Shown here piece after piece: positions 12,194 through 13,363 of a stretch of 13,363 nucleotides of DNA; the first letter of the stretch is position 1; every line of letters begins with the position of its first letter. Source of the DNA: DUMC01 sp035362115 (GTDB lineage: Bacteria > Bacillota > Clostridia > Acetivibrionales > DUMC01); the NCBI GenBank assembly GCA_035362115.1, contig DAOSDD010000113.1, forward strand, positions 1-13,363, given 5' to 3'. The translations under genes were made by a program, and so were the position numbers. The notes beneath the pieces are model-generated. The model was given only the letters and a program-made list of their open reading frames with translations, searched no databases and had not been told where the DNA came from.

Positions 12194-13363
12194 CTATACT
12201 AAATTATCTACATCTTTATATCCAATTCCTGACCATACCTCTTTTGCAAGTTTCTTTGCTTCTTCACTTGGTTCTATTTTTCCCAGAATGCTTGGCAAAG
12301 GCTGTCCCGGGCCTGCATCTTCAGGGAAAGGCGACCATTTGTCATTCTCATATTTTTTCCTTTCACATTCACTTGTAAAGTCAGGTACATCAAAAGGAAC
12401 ACCATCCTGCAGAGCACTTTTCCATGCTAATATTCCTACTGTTGACATTGTTACTCCTCTGTATACATCAAGATAAGGCTGTTGACCAGTTCTTATGGCT
12501 TCTGCAAAGTAGAAATTAGTCCAGAAATCCCCTCCCCCATGTCCTGCTTTCTGAGCAAGTTCACCATGTTCCGGCCATTCCGGTATATATTCTTTTTCAA
12601 TTACCTTTCCTGGTTCAAGATCCCACTCCTCATGCCATATCCTTATTTTATCGGATGCATAGTGGGCAGAGCTTCTTATTCTTTCCATAGCTCCCTTACT
12701 GCCATGCAGCCTGTACCAAGTACTGTGGCCCGGGAGAGAAAGACCAAACAGTCTGAATACAGCCCCATTATCCATCCGGCACAATATTACGCCCCCGGGA
12801 TCCCTTACCCTCATTGTTTCCTTGTCAATCTCTCTGCAAGCTATTGATAGACCATTTACTTTCTTTGGCATGGTATCTGTAATATACATAAGCGGAGCCA
12901 GGGCATGAGTATTATAATATGTTGGTGGTATATGGTTTCTCCAGTGATTTTTACCCGGTGAAATTCTAAGTCTGCTTCTTGCATCCATTGGATGGTTATA
13001 TTCTCCGTCAGCATATGTTACCTCACCAATTTCTCCCTGACGGTAAAGCTTCCTCATTTCTTGATTGAATTTCATATAAGGATAATTCTCTGCAAGCATG
13101 TAAACAAGACCTGACTTTTCAACAGCCCTGCACAAAGCAACACCATCTGCAATGGTTGCATTGCAGCTTGTCTCACTTATAACATGCTTGCCTGCTTCCA
13201 AAGCTTTTAATGCGAAAGGGGCATGTTCATTAAAGAAGTTTGCAAGTACTACAGCATCCATGTCATGTTCAAGGAATTTGTCATACTCAGTATATGTTGG
13301 CACATTTAATTCTTCTCCAACCTTTTTTAGGATTTTATCTAATCCTTTTTCAAAAAGATAGTT
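12194..13363 (-). CDS. Gfo/Idh/MocA-fold NAD(P)-dependent protein, GH109-like, 5' end outside the window
   Basis: The reading frame stays open to the window edge, giving 389 visible residues. Translation from the edge reads NYLFEKGLDKILKKVGEEL before the GTG at 13303, and that GTG aligns to the middle of the Rossmann domain of the paralogue at 9211-10461, so it is not the start. The nucleotide-binding glycine loop and perhaps 35-45 residues are missing off the edge. The EKP position reads ETS (after KHVIS). The C-terminal domain keeps EYNHP, NHWRN, YYNTHALAPLMYITDT and GHGGGDFW, the same GH109-like set as the paralogue, and both end with a similar NDxWSPxPED-x-x-PGQP tail. Base composition is visibly richer in G+C than in the paralogue. 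The mu-crystallin-like gene follows 103 bp downstream with no clear terminator, so the two are probably co-transcribed. Confidence 0.86.
   Translation of the reverse strand, partial: NYLFEKGLDKILKKVGEELNVPTYTEYDKFLEHDMDAVVLANFFNEHAPFALKALEAGKHVISETSCNATIADGVALCRAVEKSGLVYMLAENYPYMKFNQEMRKLYRQGEIGEVTYADGEYNHPMDARSRLRISPGKNHWRNHIPPTYYNTHALAPLMYITDTMPKKVNGLSIACREIDKETMRVRDPGGVILCRMDNGAVFRLFGLSLPGHSTWYRLHGSKGAMERIRSSAHYASDKIRIWHEEWDLEPGKVIEKEYIPEWPEHGELAQKAGHGGGDFWTNFYFAEAIRTGQQPYLDVYRGVTMSTVGILAWKSALQDGVPFDVPDFTSECERKKYENDKWSPFPEDAGPGQPLPSILGKIEPSEEAKKLAKEVWSGIGYKDVDNLV

Noticed and set aside
12482..12847. A 121-aa plus-strand open frame
   Set aside because: It is antisense to the conserved coding sequence of the GH109-like gene and shows no family features.

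Overview
The window is AT-rich DNA with all its genes on the minus strand, so transcription runs from right to left. Strong GGAGG-type ribosome binding sites, tight gene spacing, a lipobox-bearing substrate-binding protein and CUT1-type sugar permeases suggest a low-GC Gram-positive bacterium, most likely a saccharolytic member of the Clostridia or a close relative. The species cannot be named from the sequence alone. No RNA gene, CRISPR array or transposase gene was seen.

Right third (about 9211-13363): two paralogous Gfo/Idh/MocA-fold NAD(P)-dependent proteins flank an ornithine cyclodeaminase/mu-crystallin family protein. The right-hand paralogue is cut by the window edge and lacks its N-terminus. 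Both paralogues lack the lysine of the usual EKP motif. They carry THxxxPLMYITDT and (G)H(N/G)GxDF motifs that resemble the NAD-dependent glycosidase family GH109 more than ordinary sugar dehydrogenases. The 609-bp gap 10486-11094 holds a perfect-consensus sigma-A promoter with a perfect 14-bp palindrome just downstream of the expected start. It also holds a second, LacI-like 22-bp palindrome and two sets of short tandem repeats.

Left two thirds (about 10-8900): a probable carbohydrate-import operon. The order of transcription is a lipoprotein substrate-binding protein (545 aa), a very large second substrate-binding protein (979 aa) with two related N-terminal beta-sandwich-like modules, a MalF-like permease, a MalG-like permease, an exported NHL-propeller/TPR protein with a C-terminal membrane anchor, and a YIP1-like membrane protein. 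The last four junctions are only 13-40 bp long. No ATPase gene is present, so a shared MsmK/UgpC-type ATPase elsewhere is expected. A 212-bp structured element with TA-flanked terminal inverted repeats lies between the two substrate-binding protein genes and looks like a miniature inverted-repeat transposable element.

Taken together, the region looks like a locus for capture, import and intracellular processing of an unidentified glycan or amino-sugar compound. The substrate is not evident. The least understood parts are the 979-aa binding protein, the NHL-TPR-anchor protein with its YIP1 partner, and the GH109-like pair around the mu-crystallin-like enzyme.
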